64,000 nucleotides of DNA from Paenibacillus radicis (ex Gao et al. 2016) (GCF_014641555.1 NZ_BMHY01000003.1:389367-453366); one strand, 5' to 3'. Shown: positions 34,730 through 43,518, numbered from the stretch's first letter. The notes: a model not told the origin generated them from the sequence alone. Numbers and translations are program-made.

Positions 34730-35473
34730 TTACCCGTTATCTTCCTCTTTTTTCTCTTCAAGAAGCTTCTCTTTTACAATTCTCTCTTTTCGCATTTTAA
34801 CCAAAGGTTTGATTTTAGGTATAACACCCATACTCTCTTCTACGTCCTCATTCAGAACAGCTACGTCGCTATATTCATCTTTAGAAACATACGCCGTCCA
34901 ATCCACTTTATCAATTAATTCAAAATATCGATTAAATAGACGGGCCTCAACACCAACAATTTTTTTATTGATTTCCTGACCAACCACGAATACTACCTGC
35001 TTGACCAGAGGATACTCTTCACCTAATATCTTCTGTACTTCTAACAGCCTTTTATTCTCATAATCGTCAGTCAATGAATCGAATAACGTCATTTGTTGGT
35101 TGGAGAATTCTAAGGGACCGCTATTTAATGACACAAATGCATGAAAGTAGTGTATACTCTTCTTCCCAAAATTCTTTATTACAACATCTAAGTTCTTTTC
35201 CTTTGAGAAAATATACAAGCTACCAGAAGCTATATCCAAAACACAAACAAAGGCCCAAATACCTCTGCTCCTAGTAAGCACAACTAAATCATTTTGAAGA
35301 GCTACATCTTTAATACGACCAAACCGCTTATCCCAAGAACCACCATTTCTGAAGTTTCCGGTATCCAAACCATATTCCTTTTTAATATCATTCAAAACAC
35401 TCGCCGTCTCTTGCGTAAAAGACCTGACCAATAATTCCGCTTTAGTATCATTCAACCCTAAACGGCTTAACAA
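34730..35473 (-). CDS. Unknown partner of the ImmA/IrrE protein (DUF5986-like)
   Basis: About 247 residues, charged at the C-terminus (KMRKERIVKEKLLEEKKEED), no signal or membrane segment. The middle, NFRNGGSWDKRFGRIKDVAL then LTRSRGIWAFVCVLDIASGS, recalls DUF5986 proteins from memory; I could not check this. The frame opens at 35533 with TTG, but a promoter (35514-35543) overlaps that region. GGTGG lies 5 bases before the TTG at 35473, and a GTG at 35482 is an alternative. It is first in an operon with the XRE-ImmA protease, so a protease-substrate or toxin-antitoxin relationship is a fair inference. Confidence 0.72.
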   Translation of the reverse strand: MLSRLGLNDTKAELLVRSFTQETASVLNDIKKEYGLDTGNFRNGGSWDKRFGRIKDVALQNDLVVLTRSRGIWAFVCVLDIASGSLYIFSKEKNLDVVIKNFGKKSIHYFHAFVSLNSGPLEFSNQQMTLFDSLTDDYENKRLLEVQKILGEEYPLVKQVVFVVGQEINKKIVGVEARLFNRYFELIDKVDWTAYVSKDEYSDVAVLNEDVEESMGVIPKIKPLVKMRKERIVKEKLLEEKKEEDNG

Positions 35474-35513
35474 TTTTTCCACCCCCAGATCATCATTTCT
35501 ATATTTTAATTTA

Positions 35514-35543
35514 ATTATACTACATAAAAACAAAAAAAGTAAA
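35514..35543 (-). promoter_or_regulatory. Promoter of the ImmA/IrrE operon
   Basis: Minus strand TTTACT (35538-35543), 18-bp spacer, perfect TATAAT (35514-35519). The region 35474-35702 otherwise holds nothing recognisable. Confidence 0.65.
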
Positions 35544-35702
35544 CCTATAACTTCTTTTTGTTGACTTTAATCTCCGAAATGCAACTACATTTCATTAACT
35601 TCTTTTCGAGCAACTTTTGTTCATACCTCACCCGAAAAACACACTATTGAAATGTATCATCTGTAGCATATTTTGCACTTCCCCTCACCTGTTTTTTACA
35701 GC

Positions 35703-35744
35703 AAAAAGCGCCGTCATAGCCCCTAAAAGGGGTAACGACGGCAC
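35703..35744 (-). terminator. Terminator of the sugar ABC operon
   Basis: Minus strand GTGCCGTCGTTACCCC-TTTT-AGGGGCTATGACGGCGC followed by TTTTT; a long stem with few mismatches, 19 bp past the last permease stop. Confidence 0.88.
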
Positions 35745-35762
35745 TCTTATTTACCCATCCAC

Positions 35763-36608
35763 CTATTTCACTGCACCCGCCGTTACACCCTCGGCAATCT
35801 GACGCTGGAACACAATGTAGATGATAATAACCGGAATCATCGACAGCAGCAGCCCCGCGAACAGCGGCCCCCATTCCGTGCGGTATTGCATCTCTGATTG
35901 CATAATCGCAATACCGACTGGCAGCGTATATTGGCTTGGATCGTTGATGAAGACGGTCCCCATAATGTACTCGTTCCAAATATTGAGCGCGTTCATAATG
36001 CCTACTGAGACTAGGCCAGACTTGGCCAGCGGCAGCATGACGGTAAAGAACGTTCGGCTGTAGCCCGCGCCATCGATAGACGCCGCCTCTTCCAGCTCCT
36101 TAGGCAGCGTCTTGAAGAAGCCGACGAGTACAAAGATACCAAAGGGCAAAGCGCTCGCCGTATACACGACGATAAGGCCAAACAGCTTATTAATGAGGTG
36201 AAGATCATTTAATAGGAAGAAAAGCGGGATAAGGCCCAAAATCATCGGAATCATCATGGCCGACAAGTACAGATTGTACAGCGCACCGCTGCCCTTAAAG
36301 GCGAATCTGGCCAAAATGTAGGCTGACGTCGCCGCCAGAAGCAGCGAAATCAACGTACTGGCGCCCGTCACGATCGTCGAATTCAAGAAGTAGCTGCCGA
36401 ATCCGTACGTTTCCCAGACGTAGGTAAAGTTCGACCATAAGAGCGGAAATTTCGGCAGCGCCCACGGCTTGCCCAGCATAAACTGCTGATTATCCTTCAG
36501 CGCCCCGAGCAGCGTCCAGATGAGCGGGTAAAGAACAGCAACAGTCCAGAAAACGAGCACAAGGACGGTTAGCATTTTATAAAATGGATGTTGTTTCGTC
36601 GCAGACAC
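35763..36608 (-). CDS. Carbohydrate ABC permease, MalG/CUT1 type
   Basis: 281 residues with six membrane helices. The EAA loop reads EEAASIDGAGYSRTFFTVMLPLAKSGL (about 180-206) and the C-terminus ends QRQIAEGVTAGAVK, typical of CUT1 MalG-type permeases. The frame opens at 36638, but AGGGGTG lies 5 bases before the GTG at 36608. It pairs with the MalF-type permease upstream. No ATPase gene is present, so a shared MsmX-like ATPase encoded elsewhere is expected, as in many Bacilli sugar importers. Confidence 0.93.
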   Translation of the reverse strand: MSATKQHPFYKMLTVLVLVFWTVAVLYPLIWTLLGALKDNQQFMLGKPWALPKFPLLWSNFTYVWETYGFGSYFLNSTIVTGASTLISLLLAATSAYILARFAFKGSGALYNLYLSAMMIPMILGLIPLFFLLNDLHLINKLFGLIVVYTASALPFGIFVLVGFFKTLPKELEEAASIDGAGYSRTFFTVMLPLAKSGLVSVGIMNALNIWNEYIMGTVFINDPSQYTLPVGIAIMQSEMQYRTEWGPLFAGLLLSMIPVIIIYIVFQRQIAEGVTAGAVK

Positions 36609-36679
36609 TTGATCACCCCTAAACGTTAAGCTCAGCAAAACCTGCTTCGCAATTTAAAGCCTAGTAACCTTCACTCTTA

Positions 36680-37573
36680 TTAGGCCAATTCAATCGTTTC
36701 CCTGCGAAGCAGGCGTTGCAGCACAACTGTCGTAATGAACGACAGAATCAGAATGAGGACGCCAATGGCTGCGGCATAACCCATATGATATTGACGGAAG
36801 CCCATCTGATACAGATAGGAGCCCATAACCTGTGTTGAATTATCCGGCCCGCCCTCGGTCATAATCCAGACGATAATGAAGGAACCATTCAAAGTCGTCA
36901 TAACGATATGCAGAATACTAACCTTCATTTGCTCCCAGATGAGCGGAACCGTCACGCTCCAGAACTGTCTGCCTTGCGAAGCGCCGTCCAGATCAGCCGC
37001 CTCGTACAGCTCCGACGGAATACTGAGAATGGCAGCAATCAGCAAAATCATGTAGAAGCCGATACCCGCCCAAATCGACGGCCACAGAAGCGACCACATC
37101 GCTGTATTTTCCTGCCCCAGCCATGCCGTCTGCACTTGTTCACCCTTGAATAGAGTAAGAAATGAGTTAATAAAGCCCATATTCGGATTGTAGACGTAGC
37201 GCCACAGAACCCCGATGACGACGACCGAAATAATGTTCGGAATAAAGAAAATCACCCGATAAAATGACGAGCCTCTTATATTCAATCTCGTAATGGCAAT
37301 CGCAAAAAGCGTCGCCAGAAGCAGAATGCCGATCACTTTGCCAACCACAAGAAAATAGTCATTTTTAATAGCGGTCCATATAATGGGGTCCTTCAACAGC
37401 TCGCGGAAATTATCGAGTCCGATGAAATCCATATTTTTCGCGCTTCCAGACCAGTCATAGAATGAAATATAAATGCCGCGAAATATCGGATAAAGCGTAA
37501 AGACGCAGAAGAAAACCAACGTCGGAATAATAAATGCGGCAATGAAAAACTTGCGTTTTGCCCGTTGCGACAA
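36680..37573 (-). CDS. Carbohydrate ABC permease, MalF/CUT1 type
   Basis: About 297 residues with six membrane helices. IIPTLVFFCVFTLYPIFRGIYISFYDWSG is near the N-terminus and the EAA loop YEAADLDGASQGRQFWSVTVPLIWEQ is near 190-215. The frame opens with GTG at 37582, but that codon lies inside the AGGTGA ribosome site; the TTG at 37573, 5 bases further, is preferred. It forms the channel with the MalG-type partner. A GC-rich hairpin between this gene and the binding protein (37630-37700) may lower permease expression relative to the binding protein. Confidence 0.92.
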   Translation of the reverse strand: MSQRAKRKFFIAAFIIPTLVFFCVFTLYPIFRGIYISFYDWSGSAKNMDFIGLDNFRELLKDPIIWTAIKNDYFLVVGKVIGILLLATLFAIAITRLNIRGSSFYRVIFFIPNIISVVVIGVLWRYVYNPNMGFINSFLTLFKGEQVQTAWLGQENTAMWSLLWPSIWAGIGFYMILLIAAILSIPSELYEAADLDGASQGRQFWSVTVPLIWEQMKVSILHIVMTTLNGSFIIVWIMTEGGPDNSTQVMGSYLYQMGFRQYHMGYAAAIGVLILILSFITTVVLQRLLRRETIELA

Positions 37574-37752
37574 GACCGTCACCTTCCTTCAAGCCGGCCA
37601 GCCGGCCAACTCCTCTTGTACTTTTTTAAAACCAGAACCACCAGCAAGGATCAGACCGGGCAGCCCGGCTTTTCCTCGTTGGCGGTCTGGTTGGCGGTTG
37701 TTATGATGAAAAAATATTGCGAAAAATAATTAGCGGGTTAATTATTAGCAGG

Positions 37753-39108
37753 CTATTTTCTAGCTTTTGCCGCTGCGTCCTCGAGACGTTTCATCCATTC
37801 TTCCGGCTGAATTTTGCCTACCGTCAGAGCCAGCGTTGCGTCTTGTTTCGCTTTCTCAACATCAGCGTTCAGGACAGCTACAGGAGCAACTGTTGTTTTA
37901 TCTGAGTTAAAGAACTTCATTGCATCCTTCACGACACTGCCTGCGGAAGAAGAATCGAGATCCGCTTTGACGTTCATGATTGCGCCTGTCAGCTCTGCCC
38001 AGCGGACAGCATGCTGCTTCGTGAAGACGAATTGCAGGAATGCTTTTGCTGCATCCGGGTTTTTCGCATCCTTCGCGATTGCGATCGTATTCGTGTATGG
38101 AATAACGATGCTGTTCGCGCCTGCCGCTTGAGCGACCGAAGGAATGAAGCCGAAATCAAAGCCGGCAGGAATATCTTTTTTCATTTCATTTTCCAGCCAG
38201 AGACCGTTAGGGATGAATGCCGCTTTATGCTGCAGCCATTGCGATTGCGAGTCCGTATGGTTCAGCGATACCGCGCCTTTGTCGATAAAGCCTTTGTCGC
38301 GCAGCTCGACGATTTGGTTCAGTGCGGTTTTCACAGCGTCCGAAGAGAAGCTGCCTGCTTCAAGCGCCGCTTGCTTCGTCAGAATCGAACCGTCGCCGCC
38401 ATTCGCTGCCACCATAGCCGAGTCGATCAGACCGCCGTTGATGTAGTAAGGATATACGCCTGTATGAATGAGCGGGCTGGTTCCAGCGCCTTTGATTTGT
38501 TCGCTTACAGCCAGGAAGCTAGCCCAGTCGGTTGGAACCGCCCAGCCTTTTTCCTTGAAGAGCGCTTTGTCGTAGAAAATGCCCCATGATCCGAATACGA
38601 GCGGAAGTGTGAAGTTTTTGCCGCCGTCATATGCAGTCGGTTGGGAAATGAGGATGTCGCTCACTTTGTCGCCATCCGGGTTCGTTGCCGAAGCAAGGAA
38701 ATCCGTCAAATCCAGAAGCTGGCCGTCGTCGATCATTTGACGTTCATTGGAGCCTTTACCATCGATGTATACGACATCCGGCGGGTTGCCTTGAATCCAG
38801 CGCGGTTTCATTTGATCGTTAATTTCAGGTCCAGCGGATTGTTTGATTTTCAGATCGGGATTTGCTTTCTGGAATTCTTCGATGACTTCCTTCCACCATG
38901 CGTCGCCATAGCCGCCGACAAAGTATTGAATCTCGAAATTGCCCTTTAATCCGGCTGGAGCAGCAGGTTCCGTCGTGCTGCTATTATCGGTCGTCGGTTC
39001 CGGAGCATTCGTCGGCTTGTTGCCGTTATTCCCGCTGTTTCCGCCTCCGCAGGCAGCCGTCAAAGCGAGCAGCAATACAGCGCAAACCATGAGTCCTTTT
39101 TTCAACAT
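37753..39108 (-). CDS. Sugar-binding lipoprotein of a CUT1 ABC importer
   Basis: 451 residues. The signal peptide ends in lipobox LTAAC, followed by a long Gly/Asn/Pro/Thr linker to about residue 50. The family-1 solute-binding fold follows (FEIQYFVGGYGDAWWKEVIEEFQKANPDLKIK). AFIPNGLWLENEMKK near 280 and IVIPYTNTIAIAKDAKNPDAAKAFLQF near 325 are standard for CUT1 receptors. The ATG at 39108 has GGGGAGA 7 bases upstream; the in-frame TTG at 39114 is too close to it. Sugar unknown. It heads the operon, behind a leader terminator, strong promoter and cre site. Confidence 0.94.
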   Translation of the reverse strand: MLKKGLMVCAVLLLALTAACGGGNSGNNGNKPTNAPEPTTDNSSTTEPAAPAGLKGNFEIQYFVGGYGDAWWKEVIEEFQKANPDLKIKQSAGPEINDQMKPRWIQGNPPDVVYIDGKGSNERQMIDDGQLLDLTDFLASATNPDGDKVSDILISQPTAYDGGKNFTLPLVFGSWGIFYDKALFKEKGWAVPTDWASFLAVSEQIKGAGTSPLIHTGVYPYYINGGLIDSAMVAANGGDGSILTKQAALEAGSFSSDAVKTALNQIVELRDKGFIDKGAVSLNHTDSQSQWLQHKAAFIPNGLWLENEMKKDIPAGFDFGFIPSVAQAAGANSIVIPYTNTIAIAKDAKNPDAAKAFLQFVFTKQHAVRWAELTGAIMNVKADLDSSSAGSVVKDAMKFFNSDKTTVAPVAVLNADVEKAKQDATLALTVGKIQPEEWMKRLEDAAAKARK

Positions 39109-39195
39109 GCGCAAGTCTCCCCTTTATCCTGTTTTTCGTAATGTGATCGATTTCCGTAACGATATCATGTCGTGTCGAGGCTCTTACGAGCACGC

Positions 39196-39249
39196 AAAAA
39201 AGGGCATGAGCGATATAAGCATAATGCTGCTTACATAACTCATGCCCTT
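39196..39249 (-). terminator. Leader terminator/attenuator of the sugar ABC operon
   Basis: Minus strand AAGGGCATGAG and CTCATGCCCTT (perfect 11-bp stem, with an inner TAAGCA/TGCTTA stem) followed by six T. It lies about 35-90 bp after the promoter and 87 bp before the binding-protein start. An ATG in its 5' arm opens a 19-codon frame (39243 to 39184), whose ribosome site is poorly spaced. Confidence 0.75.
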
Positions 39250-39291
39250 GCGGTAACACGTCATGTTTTCTTACGTATTCGACTGAAAACA

Positions 39292-39320
39292 ATCATATAT
39301 CCGCTTTCAAAAAATGTCAA
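39292..39320 (-). promoter_or_regulatory. Strong sigma-A promoter of the sugar ABC operon
   Basis: Minus strand TTGACA (39315-39320), 17-bp spacer, TATGAT (39292-39297). Start of transcription expected near 39285. Confidence 0.8.
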
Positions 39321-39337
39321 TACATAAAATAATAATT

Positions 39338-39351
39338 TGTAAGCGTTGTCT
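39338..39351. promoter_or_regulatory. Candidate CcpA cre site
   Basis: TGTAAGCGTTGTCT matches the cre consensus TGWAANCGNTNWCA at 13 of 14 positions. It lies 18 bp upstream of the -35 box of the sugar operon, suggesting carbon catabolite control. Confidence 0.65.
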
Positions 39352-39684
39352 TTATGGTATGTATGCGCTTCACTTTAGTTGGTTAATTATCTATGTGAGA
39401 TAATATAACGTAAAATATAGTTGTTATACGGTGTAGTAATATGTGGCTGATGCTGGAATTATTACTGGTTAATTGCTTGTTTTGAGCGATAAAATCACAT
39501 ATTTGATTGTTTCACTCAGCTATAAGCACGAGGTAAGGGCGGAACGCAAACGTGAAGTTTGCTCCCTAGTGAAAATCGTAAAAACCGGTTTAATCCGTCA
39601 GGTTTAACTATTCGCCCCGCTGAATTGTCAGCTTTCCTGCTGCAAACTCTGCTCACCTATCACGCAGCTGGCTAAACCTTCGTA
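39352..39684. other. Gene-free stretch upstream of the 250-bp repeats
   Basis: No supportable ORF. A perfect 7-5-7 inverted repeat ATTATCT-ATGTG-AGATAAT lies near 39388-39406. The rest is AT-rich without a recognisable element. Confidence 0.6.
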
Positions 39685-39933
39685 ATCGCTAACCTAGCTC
39701 ATTACGCTCGTGTACCTCCAACCCGCTAATGCAGCTTTTTTCGCTGTTAACTAACCTTTTTTCTTTAATTTCAGCCTATTTGAGCGAATTCAGGGCTTTT
39801 TACCCCAATAAGTGCAGTTTTTCTCTATACGGAAATCAATTTCCGCTGGGGTGAAGAAATAGACCTTAGGTTACTTTTTCAACGATTACGGCGTGCAAAT
39901 AGAGCAATAATCGACGTAATAGCGAAGTTTTTT
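39685..39933. repeat. Long direct repeat, copy 1
   Basis: About 249 bp, from ATCGCTAACCTAGCTCATTA to AGCGAAGTTTTTTT. It matches copy 2 with about a dozen differences, mostly single substitutions plus one T-run indel. No conserved ORF spans it. It contains the small dyad GGAAATCAATTTCC and several T-runs. Confidence 0.9.
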
Positions 39934-39949
39934 TGCCAGACACCACATT

Positions 39950-40198
39950 ATCGCTACCCTAGCTCATTATGCTCGTGTACCTCCAACCCGCTAATGCAAC
40001 TTTTTTCGCTGTTAACTAACCTTTTTTCTTTAATTTCAGCCAGTTTGCGCGAATTCGGGGCTTTTTGACCCAATAAGTGCAGTTTTTTCTCTATACGGAA
40101 ATCAATTTCCGCTGGTGTGAAGAAATAGACCTTAGGTTACTTTTTCAACGATTACGGCTTGCAAATAGAGCAATAATCGACGTAATAGCGAAGTTTTT
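39950..40198. repeat. Long direct repeat, copy 2
   Basis: About 249 bp, starting 265 bp after copy 1, separated from it by a unique 16-bp spacer. Frames are not conserved between the copies (substitutions fall at all positions and one indel shifts frame), so it is not a duplicated gene. Confidence 0.9.
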
Positions 40199-40259
40199 CA
40201 CCCAGTGCAACGTTAGGAGGTGTGACCCTGCGGGAACACCAAAAAACGCCATCAACGCC

Positions 40260-40291
40260 AAAAGAACCCCGGCAGATACCGGGGCCCTTTT
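40260..40291 (-). terminator. Terminator of the Gly/Asn-repeat gene
   Basis: CCCCGG-CAGATA-CCGGGG core with A/T tails on both sides (TTCTTTT on the minus strand), 28 bp after the stop codon; probably bidirectional. Confidence 0.8.
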
Positions 40292-40318
40292 GCAGCCAAA
40301 TGCTTGTGTAAGTATAAA

Positions 40319-41101
40319 TTATTTGCCGACAATTGCGTTAAGCTGTGCGCGGCCCGCAACGATCTCTTGCTCGTAACGTGTTTGAATTGGTTCCAGGATT
40401 ACTGGATTGCCGCCGGCTTCTGCAATTGAATTGCCTGCTGCGTTGAAGACAGTGGCATATTGTCCCGTGCAGCCGCTAAATGCGGAAGTCGCAACTTTGT
40501 ACAATTCAGTCTTGGCATGAGTCGAGGTCAGCGTCGTAAACTCTACTGCATAACCCGTCAGCTCAGCTTGGCAAGTATTGCGCAATTGGAACATCTTTGC
40601 AGACGTGTCATTGTAGATCTTCTGAACCGCCTTCTCGATCTCCGCAGCGCCACCGTTACCGTTGTTACCATTATTGCCATTGTTACCGTTGTTTCCGTTG
40701 TTGCCGTTGTTACCATTGTTTCCGTTGTTGCCGTTGTTGCCGTTGTTGCCACCGTTACCGTTGTTCCCATTGTTGCCATTGTTGCCATTATTGCCGTTGT
40801 TGCCGTTCCCGTTTCCATGGCCATTACCATTGCCATTTCCGTTGCCGTTGCCTTTTCCGTTTCCTACGTTTTTCTCCAGATCCGATTTGAGCTTGTCCAA
40901 AATTTTGTTCAACAACTGGTTGTCGAACCCTTTGAACGAGCTATTCGAATTCGAGGAATTCGAATTGGAACCCAGAGAAAACCCAGGTGCGGTTTGACCG
41001 CCGAACGAAACTTTGGATGCAGCGGATGCGTTAGCAGCAATCGCCGGCACCATCAAAGCTACGATCAGCGTCATGGCCAATACGCGAAAATTCCTTCTCA
41101 T
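40319..41101 (-). CDS. Secreted protein with Gly/Asn-repeat core
   Basis: 260 residues. A signal peptide of about 27 residues (MRRNFRVLAMTLIVALMVPA, cleavage near ANASA) is followed by a Ser/Asn-rich stretch and a short amphipathic helix (LLNKILDKLKSDLEKN). Next comes about 70 residues made almost only of Gly and Asn (GNG then GNN triplets, DNA 40649-40864), and then a folded-looking C-terminal domain of about 105 residues with two cysteines (NTCQAEL, SGCTGQY). The frame opens at 41119, but AGGAG lies 8 bases before the ATG at 41101. It lies just beyond ugd on the same strand, so a matrix or surface role is possible. Family not recognised. Confidence 0.82.
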   Translation of the reverse strand: MRRNFRVLAMTLIVALMVPAIAANASAASKVSFGGQTAPGFSLGSNSNSSNSNSSFKGFDNQLLNKILDKLKSDLEKNVGNGKGNGNGNGNGNGHGNGNGNNGNNGNNGNNGNNGNGGNNGNNGNNGNNGNNGNNGNNGNNGNNGNNGNGGAAEIEKAVQKIYNDTSAKMFQLRNTCQAELTGYAVEFTTLTSTHAKTELYKVATSAFSGCTGQYATVFNAAGNSIAEAGGNPVILEPIQTRYEQEIVAGRAQLNAIVGK

Positions 41102-41271
41102 TGACTTCTCTCCTCTCAAAACTTATAACGGTTCATCAATCCGATTTCAGCGGCGCGCGCACTGCCGGCTAGACTCCGTCAGCACGACTTCACCAGTCGC
41201 CAGCCTAACGGCCAAAACGGCGACGCGCGCCGTCAACGAATGATTCACCCCCTCTCCCGGATCGTTTCCCG

Positions 41272-42615
41272 CTACAAATTGACCGATTTCCGTCCTTCCT
41301 GAAGCCGGTTGACCGGTCTGCGTCCGATGGAGTAATAGATAAAGCCGCGACGCTCCATTTCTGCAGTATCAAAGCAGTTGCGTCCGTCGATAACGACTGG
41401 CACTTTCATGCTTTCACGAATTTGAGCCAGATCCATCGATACGACATCCGCCCACTCGGTCAAAATAACGCAAGCATCGCTGCCCGCAACCGCCTGCTCC
41501 GCCGACGCTGCATACTGCACATCGCCTGGAAGCAGCTTCGAAGCCGCTTCCGCTGCAATCGGATCATACGCCCGCACCGTAGCGCCAAGCTTCAGCAACT
41601 CCGGAATGATGGACAGCGAAGGCGCTTCCCGCATATCATCCGTATTCGGCTTAAACGCAAGACCAAGCACGGCAACCTGCTTGCCAGCCAAGCCGCCGAG
41701 CGCTTCCCGCAGCTTGTCCATAATGACAAAACGCTGCTTCTGGTTCGTACGAATGACCGATTTCAGTAATTCAAACTCATAGCCCGCTTTATCCGCGATA
41801 TGAGCCAGAGCATACGTATCCTTAGGGAAGCAAGAGCCGCCATAGCCAATACCGGCTTGCAAGAATTTTCCGCCGATTCGGCTATCCAAGCCCATACCTG
41901 CCGCTACGTCCTCCACGTCGGCGCCTACCTTTTCGCAAATGTTCGCGATCGCGTTAATGAACGATATTTTCGTAGCCAGAAAAGTATTGGCCGCGTATTT
42001 GATCATCTCGGCGCTCTCCAGATCCGTCTTGAACACTTTCGTCTTGAACGGCGCGTGAAGCTCCTCGATAACGGAAGCCGCCTCCGGATTATCCGAACCG
42101 ATAATGGCACGGTCCATGTTCATGCAGTCAGAAAGTGCTGAGCCCTCGCGCAGAAATTCCGGATTAGAGACGATATCGAAGCCAATCCACGGATATTTCT
42201 TATTCGCCTGTACAACCTCGCGTACAAGCTCGCCCGTTCCGACAGGCACGGTGCTTTTGTTGACGATGATTTTATGCCCATTTAGATGCTCGCCGATTTT
42301 GCGAGCTGCCGACATGACGTAACGCATATCCGCTTCACCTGTCTCCGACATCGGCGTGCCTACCGCAATATATACGATATCCGAAGCTTCGATCGCCTCG
42401 CCGACCTCGGTCGTAAACAGCAGCCTTCCTTGCTCCTTGTTGCGGGTTACCATTTCCTGCAGGCCCGGCTCATAGATCGGAATCTCGTTCCGGTTAAGCA
42501 AATCGATTTTGCGCTGATCGACATCGCAGCAGATAACCCGGTTGCCGATTTCTGCAAAACAAGCACCCGATACGAGCCCGACATAACCTGTTCCGATTAC
42601 TGTTATTTTCTTCAT
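41272..42615 (-). CDS. ugd: UDP-glucose 6-dehydrogenase
   Basis: 447 residues. It oxidises UDP-glucose to UDP-glucuronate with two NAD+. NAD-binding MKKITVIGTGYVGLVSGACFAEIG, the hinge and sugar domain VSNPEFLREGSA near 150, NTFLATKISFINAIA near 210 and the catalytic Cys in GIGYGGSCFPKDTYAL near 258 are all present. The C-terminal nucleotide domain has AFKPNTDDMREAPSL. It starts immediately after the galU stop. With galU upstream and a UDP-glucuronate epimerase in the same locus, it supplies uronic acid to the exopolysaccharide. Confidence 0.97.
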   Translation of the reverse strand: MKKITVIGTGYVGLVSGACFAEIGNRVICCDVDQRKIDLLNRNEIPIYEPGLQEMVTRNKEQGRLLFTTEVGEAIEASDIVYIAVGTPMSETGEADMRYVMSAARKIGEHLNGHKIIVNKSTVPVGTGELVREVVQANKKYPWIGFDIVSNPEFLREGSALSDCMNMDRAIIGSDNPEAASVIEELHAPFKTKVFKTDLESAEMIKYAANTFLATKISFINAIANICEKVGADVEDVAAGMGLDSRIGGKFLQAGIGYGGSCFPKDTYALAHIADKAGYEFELLKSVIRTNQKQRFVIMDKLREALGGLAGKQVAVLGLAFKPNTDDMREAPSLSIIPELLKLGATVRAYDPIAAEAASKLLPGDVQYAASAEQAVAGSDACVILTEWADVVSMDLAQIRESMKVPVVIDGRNCFDTAEMERRGFIYYSIGRRPVNRLQEGRKSVNL

Positions 42616-43518
42616 CTATTTCGCCACCTTATTTAGAATGGGAAAATGTTTCTCGTAGACGTTCTGCACATAATTGAGCACATCCGCTTGCAAATCTTCA
42701 CGCTGCAGGGCGAAATCGAGCGTCGCTTTAATAAAACCAAACTTGTCGCCGACATCATAACGCACGCCATCAAAGTTGTAGGCGAGCACATTACGCAAAT
42801 CATTCAGCTTCTTGATCGCGTCCGTCAATTGAATTTCATTGCCTGCTCCCGGCGCTTGATGCTCCAAAATATCGAAGATTTCCGGTGTCAGCACGTAACG
42901 GCCCATGATCGCATAATTCGAAGGCGCTGCTTTACGAGAAGGCTTCTCCACAAGGCCATCCAGGAAAAATACTGAAGGCTCAATCGAGGAGCCGCGCGGT
43001 GCGATGATGCCGTATTTGGACACATCGTCATCGCTCACGCGTTGAACGCCAACGACCGAGGACGAATAACGGTTATAGACGCGAATCAGCTGACTGAGGC
43101 ACGGCTCTTCCGATTGCACGATATCGTCGCCAAGCAGCACCGCAAAAGGCTCGTCGCCTACAAAGCTGCGGGCACACCAGATCGCGTGGCCGAGACCTTT
43201 TGGCTCTTTTTGCCGGATGTAATGGATATTGGCCATTTCGGAAATGTGACGAATCTGGTCAAGCTCCTTCGTTTTCCCTTTTTTGGCCAGCATGTCTTCG
43301 AGCTCAAACGTTTTGTCAAAATGGTCTTCGATTGCCCGCTTGCCGCGGCCGCTGACGATGAGAATGTCCTCGATGCCGGAAGCGATTGCTTCCTCGATGA
43401 TGTATTGAATTGTCGGCTTGTCTACAATCGGAAGCATTTCCTTCGGTTGGGCTTTCGTTGCCGGCAAAAACCGGGTACCGAGACCCGCGGCTGGAATAAT
43501 CGCTTTACGCACTTTCAT
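42616..43518 (-). CDS. galU: UTP-glucose-1-phosphate uridylyltransferase
   Basis: 300 residues. It makes UDP-glucose from UTP and glucose-1-phosphate. The nucleotidyltransferase signature [22 protein letters not shown] is at residues 10-31, the metal/UDP site LLGDDIV near 130, KYGIIAP near 168 and [22 protein letters not shown] near 190. It overlaps the aminotransferase gene by 14 bp and abuts ugd, so galU and ugd form the precursor-supply end of the EPS operon. Confidence 0.97.
   Translation of the reverse strand: MKVRKAIIPAAGLGTRFLPATKAQPKEMLPIVDKPTIQYIIEEAIASGIEDILIVSGRGKRAIEDHFDKTFELEDMLAKKGKTKELDQIRHISEMANIHYIRQKEPKGLGHAIWCARSFVGDEPFAVLLGDDIVQSEEPCLSQLIRVYNRYSSSVVGVQRVSDDDVSKYGIIAPRGSSIEPSVFFLDGLVEKPSRKAAPSNYAIMGRYVLTPEIFDILEHQAPGAGNEIQLTDAIKKLNDLRNVLAYNFDGVRYDVGDKFGFIKATLDFALQREDLQADVLNYVQNVYEKHFPILNKVAK

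Noticed and set aside
39950..40376. Coding capacity in the 250-bp repeats (plus ORF 40077-40376)
   Set aside because: The frame is not kept between the two copies and runs into the end of the Gly/Asn-repeat gene.
40649..40864. Repeat tract as CRISPR or intergenic minisatellite
   Set aside because: It is in frame inside a secreted protein gene and encodes GNN units.
40460..41104. 214-codon plus-strand ORF opposite the Gly/Asn-repeat gene
   Set aside because: It is the antisense of the repeat tract (Val/Ala/Ile-only low complexity), with no ribosome site. The minus frame has a signal peptide and a good start.
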